Assembly: GCA_026982585.1 (NCBI GenBank)
Contig: JALSGW010000382.1
Location: 1-8,878, forward strand
Origin: Alphaproteobacteria bacterium
GTDB lineage: Bacteria > Pseudomonadota > Alphaproteobacteria > Geminicoccales > Geminicoccaceae
DNA length: 8,878 nucleotides
Direction of reading: 5' to 3'
The translations under genes were made by a program, and so were the position numbers. The notes beneath the pieces were generated by a model. It was given only the letters and a program-made list of their open reading frames with translations, did not search any database and was not told the DNA's origin. Of this stretch, positions 6,562 through 8,878 are shown in pieces; position 1 is the stretch's first letter, and each line of letters begins with the position of its first letter.

Positions 6562-8878
6562 ATGGCCGCAGCAGAGGAACGCCGCTGGCACGCCCTCGCC
6601 GCCGAGGAGGTGCTCAAGGCGCTTGCAAGCGACCCGCAGGGCCTCGACCCCGAGGAGGCGGCGCGGCGGCTTCGCCGTTTCGGCCGCAACCTCCTGCCCG
6701 CACCAGAGCCGCCCTCGCTGCTCTGGCGGTTTCTTTTGCAGTTTCACAATGTGCTGATCTACGTGCTGCTGGCGGCGGGCGCGGTTTCCCTGCTGCTCGG
6801 CCACCTGCTGGATGCGGCGGTGATCCTCGCCGTGGTGGTGATCAACGCCGCGATCGGCGTCTACCAGGAGGGGCGGGCGGAGCGGGCCATGCGGGCCATT
6901 CGCCGCATGCTCGCGCCGCGCGCGCGGGTGCGCCGGGCCGGCCGGCTGGTGGAAATCCCGGCCCGGGAGCTGGTGCCGGGGGACGTGGTGTGGCTGCAGG
7001 CGGGGGGCCGGGTGCCGGCGGATCTCCGCATCCTGCGCGCCCAGCGTTTGGAGGCGATGGAGGCGGTTCTCACCGGGGAATCGGTCCCGGTGGCCAAGGG
7101 GGTCGATCCGGTGGCCCCCGATGCGCCCGTGGCCGAGCGCAGCGCGATGCTGTTCTCGGGCACCCTGGTCACCCGCGGCGAGGCCGAGGCGGTGGTGGTG
7201 GCCACCGGTGCGGCCACCGAGATCGGTCGGATCGGGCGCCTGCTCGCCGAGGTGGAGACGGTCGAAACACCGCTTGTGCGCCAGTTCGGGCACTTCGCCC
7301 GCCGTCTCACCCTCGCCATCCTGGCGCTCACCCTCCTCACCGCTCTGATCGGCGTGGGCCTCCACGGGCTCGGCTTCGACGACACCTTCCTCGCCGCGGT
7401 CAGCCTGGCGGTGGCGGCGATTCCGGAGGGACTTCCCGCCATCCTCACCATCATCATGGCCATCGGCGTCGAACGCATGGCCCGGGAGCGGGCGATCGTG
7501 CGGCGGCTCCCCGCGGTGGAGACGCTGGGGGCGGTGGACGTCATCTGTTCGGACAAGACCGGCACCCTGACCCGCAACGAGATGACGGTGGTGGGGCTCG
7601 CCACCGCCAGCGCGTCCTTCGCCTTCACCGGAACCGGCTATGCGCCCGAGGGTGTGGTGCGCTTGGGCGAGCGGGCGGTGCGCACGGAACGCGAGCCGAT
7701 CCTCGCGGAAGCGCTGCGGGCGGCGGTGTTGTGCAACGACGCCGACGTGGTGGAGCGGGACGGGCTCTGGGAGGCGGTGGGCGATCCCATGGAGGCGGCG
7801 CTCGTGGTGGCGGCCCGGAAGGCGGGGCTGGACCCGGCGGCGCTTCGGCGCGAGTGGGCGCGCAGGGACGGGATCCCCTTCGATCCCACGCGCCGCTACA
7901 TGGCCACCCTGCACCGCAGCCCCGACGGGGAGGCGTGGATCCTCCTCAAGGGTGCGCCCGAGGAGGTGCTCGCCCGCTGCGAGGGACAGCGGGGCGGGAA
8001 CGGGGTGGAGCCCCTCGATCCCGACTATTGGTCCGCCCGCATGGAGCGCATGGCGGCGGAGGGCGCGCGACTTCTGGCGGTGGCGGCAAAGCGGGTCGGA
8101 GACGGCACATCGGCCATCGCCGAGCGGGATGTGGCAGAAGGCTTCGCCTTGCTCGGCCTGTTCGCCCTGGTCGATCCGCCCCGGGAGGATGCCATCGAAT
8201 CGGTGGCGCGCTGCCGGGCGGCCGGCATCCGGGTCAAGATGATCACGGGCGACCATGCCGCCACCGCGAGCGCCATCGCCGCCCGGCTCGGGCTCGAGCA
8301 CCCGCAGGCGGTGCTCACCGGTGCCGCCATCGACGAGCTGGACGATCGGGAACTCGGTCCCGCGGCCGAGCGGGTGGCGGTGTTCGCCCGCACCGCACCG
8401 GAACACAAGCTGCGCCTGGTGCGGGCCCTGCAGGCACGCGGCCATGTGGTGGCGATGACCGGGGACGGGGTCAACGACGCGCCGGCGCTCAGGCGGGCCG
8501 ACGTGGGGATCGCCATGGGGCGCACGGGAACCGAAGCCGCCAAGGAAGCCGCCCAGGTGGTGCTGGCCGACGATCGCTTCGCCACCATCGCGCGGGCGGT
8601 GGAGGAGGGCCGGGTGATCTACGACAACATCCAGAAGGCGCTGCTGTTCGTGCTGCCCACCAACGCCGCCGAGGCCCTGATCGTGGCCGCGGCGGTGGCG
8701 CTGGGCTGGACGCTTCCCATCGCGCCGGTGCAGATCCTCTGGATCAACATGATCACGGCGGTCACCCTGGCCATCGCCATCGCCTTCGAGCCGCCGGAAG
8801 ACGACGTCATGCGGCGCCCGCCGCGCGCCCCGGACGAGCCCTTGCTCTCCCCGTTCCTGATCTGGCGTACCGTGCTGG
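6562..8878 (+). CDS. P2-type cation-transporting ATPase, HAD-IC family (3' end outside the window)
   Basis: This is a membrane pump that uses ATP, through a phospho-aspartate, to move a cation; 772 codons are visible and the frame is open to the window edge. Family members of about 880-910 residues suggest roughly 120 residues and the last helices are missing. In order: a soluble N-terminal region (1-55), M1 near 62-80, M2 near 84-101, actuator loop TGES (171-174), M3 near 249-270, M4 with PEGLP (288-292), phosphorylation D331 in SDKTGTLT, nucleotide-site KGAPE (463-467), ITGDH (561-565), TGDGVNDAP (633-641), then M5 and M6. PEGLP with PTNAAEA in M5 marks the SERCA/PMR1-like P2 class, not heavy-metal pumps. 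Of the SERCA calcium ligands, E309 (E289 here), N768 (N701), E771 (E704), N796 (N729) and T799 (T732) are kept, but D800 is alanine (A733). The ion is therefore uncertain: Ca2+, Na+, K+ or Mn2+ are possible. The ATG at 6562 has GAGG 8 bases upstream. Confidence 0.93.
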   Translation, partial: MAAAEERRWHALAAEEVLKALASDPQGLDPEEAARRLRRFGRNLLPAPEPPSLLWRFLLQFHNVLIYVLLAAGAVSLLLGHLLDAAVILAVVVINAAIGVYQEGRAERAMRAIRRMLAPRARVRRAGRLVEIPARELVPGDVVWLQAGGRVPADLRILRAQRLEAMEAVLTGESVPVAKGVDPVAPDAPVAERSAMLFSGTLVTRGEAEAVVVATGAATEIGRIGRLLAEVETVETPLVRQFGHFARRLTLAILALTLLTALIGVGLHGLGFDDTFLAAVSLAVAAIPEGLPAILTIIMAIGVERMARERAIVRRLPAVETLGAVDVICSDKTGTLTRNEMTVVGLATASASFAFTGTGYAPEGVVRLGERAVRTEREPILAEALRAAVLCNDADVVERDGLWEAVGDPMEAALVVAARKAGLDPAALRREWARRDGIPFDPTRRYMATLHRSPDGEAWILLKGAPEEVLARCEGQRGGNGVEPLDPDYWSARMERMAAEGARLLAVAAKRVGDGTSAIAERDVAEGFALLGLFALVDPPREDAIESVARCRAAGIRVKMITGDHAATASAIAARLGLEHPQAVLTGAAIDELDDRELGPAAERVAVFARTAPEHKLRLVRALQARGHVVAMTGDGVNDAPALRRADVGIAMGRTGTEAAKEAAQVVLADDRFATIARAVEEGRVIYDNIQKALLFVLPTNAAEALIVAAAVALGWTLPIAPVQILWINMITAVTLAIAIAFEPPEDDVMRRPPRAPDEPLLSPFLIWRTVL

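Noticed and set aside
5175..6689. A 504-codon minus-strand frame overlapping aatA in another frame and running into the intergenic region.
   Set aside because: It is frame-shifted relative to aatA and reads as arginine- and glycine-rich sequence with no domain.
6412..8445. A 677-codon minus-strand open frame opposite the P-type ATPase.
   Set aside because: Low-complexity His/Arg/Gly-rich product opposite a gene with complete ATPase motifs; a base-composition shadow.
6562..8878. A copper or other heavy-metal (P1B) ATPase.
   Set aside because: There is no CPC-type motif in M4 and no N-terminal metal-binding CxxC; M4 has PEGLP as in P2 pumps.
1..8878. A mobile element, defence island, CRISPR array or other accessory system.
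   Set aside because: All five genes are metabolic, housekeeping, protease or transport genes with uniform codon use. No transposase, integrase, terminal repeats, spaced direct repeats or tRNA-edge duplication was seen.

Overview
The window is ordinary, very GC-rich bacterial chromosome (roughly 70% G+C by eye), with four complete genes and one gene cut by the right edge. Codons mostly end in G or C, and long antisense reading frames lie opposite most genes, as expected at this base composition. The aspartyl-tRNA synthetase has a serine-proline-glycine insertion after motif 2 (S231-P232-G233), and both it and the aminotransferase read like alphaproteobacterial proteins. I therefore favour an alphaproteobacterium, possibly near the Rhodospirillales; this rests on recall of family sequences, not on a tree.

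Layout from left to right: a rhomboid intramembrane protease on the minus strand (31-750). Divergent from it across 71 bases is a molybdopterin-binding large subunit of the xanthine dehydrogenase / form II CO dehydrogenase family on the plus strand (822-3128). Convergent with that gene is aspS, aspartyl-tRNA synthetase, on the minus strand (3219-5045). Upstream of aspS on the same strand is aatA, a class Ib aspartate aminotransferase (5168-6373). Divergent from aatA across 188 bases is a P2-type cation-transporting ATPase on the plus strand (6562 to the window end, partial, 772 codons visible).

Only aatA and aspS could share a transcript, and both use aspartate. However, a perfect 10-bp GC-rich stem-loop lies 5 bases after the aatA stop, followed at once by a consensus -35-like CTTGACA pointing at aspS. 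The two genes are therefore probably at least partly uncoupled. The molybdoenzyme gene sits between a divergent and a convergent neighbour, so it must be transcribed alone, without the FeS and FAD subunit genes that usually accompany it.

I see no rRNA, tRNA, CRISPR array, insertion sequence, prophage gene or attachment site, and no convincing undescribed system. The points most worth checking are the orphan molybdoenzyme subunit and the cation-site substitution in the ATPase.
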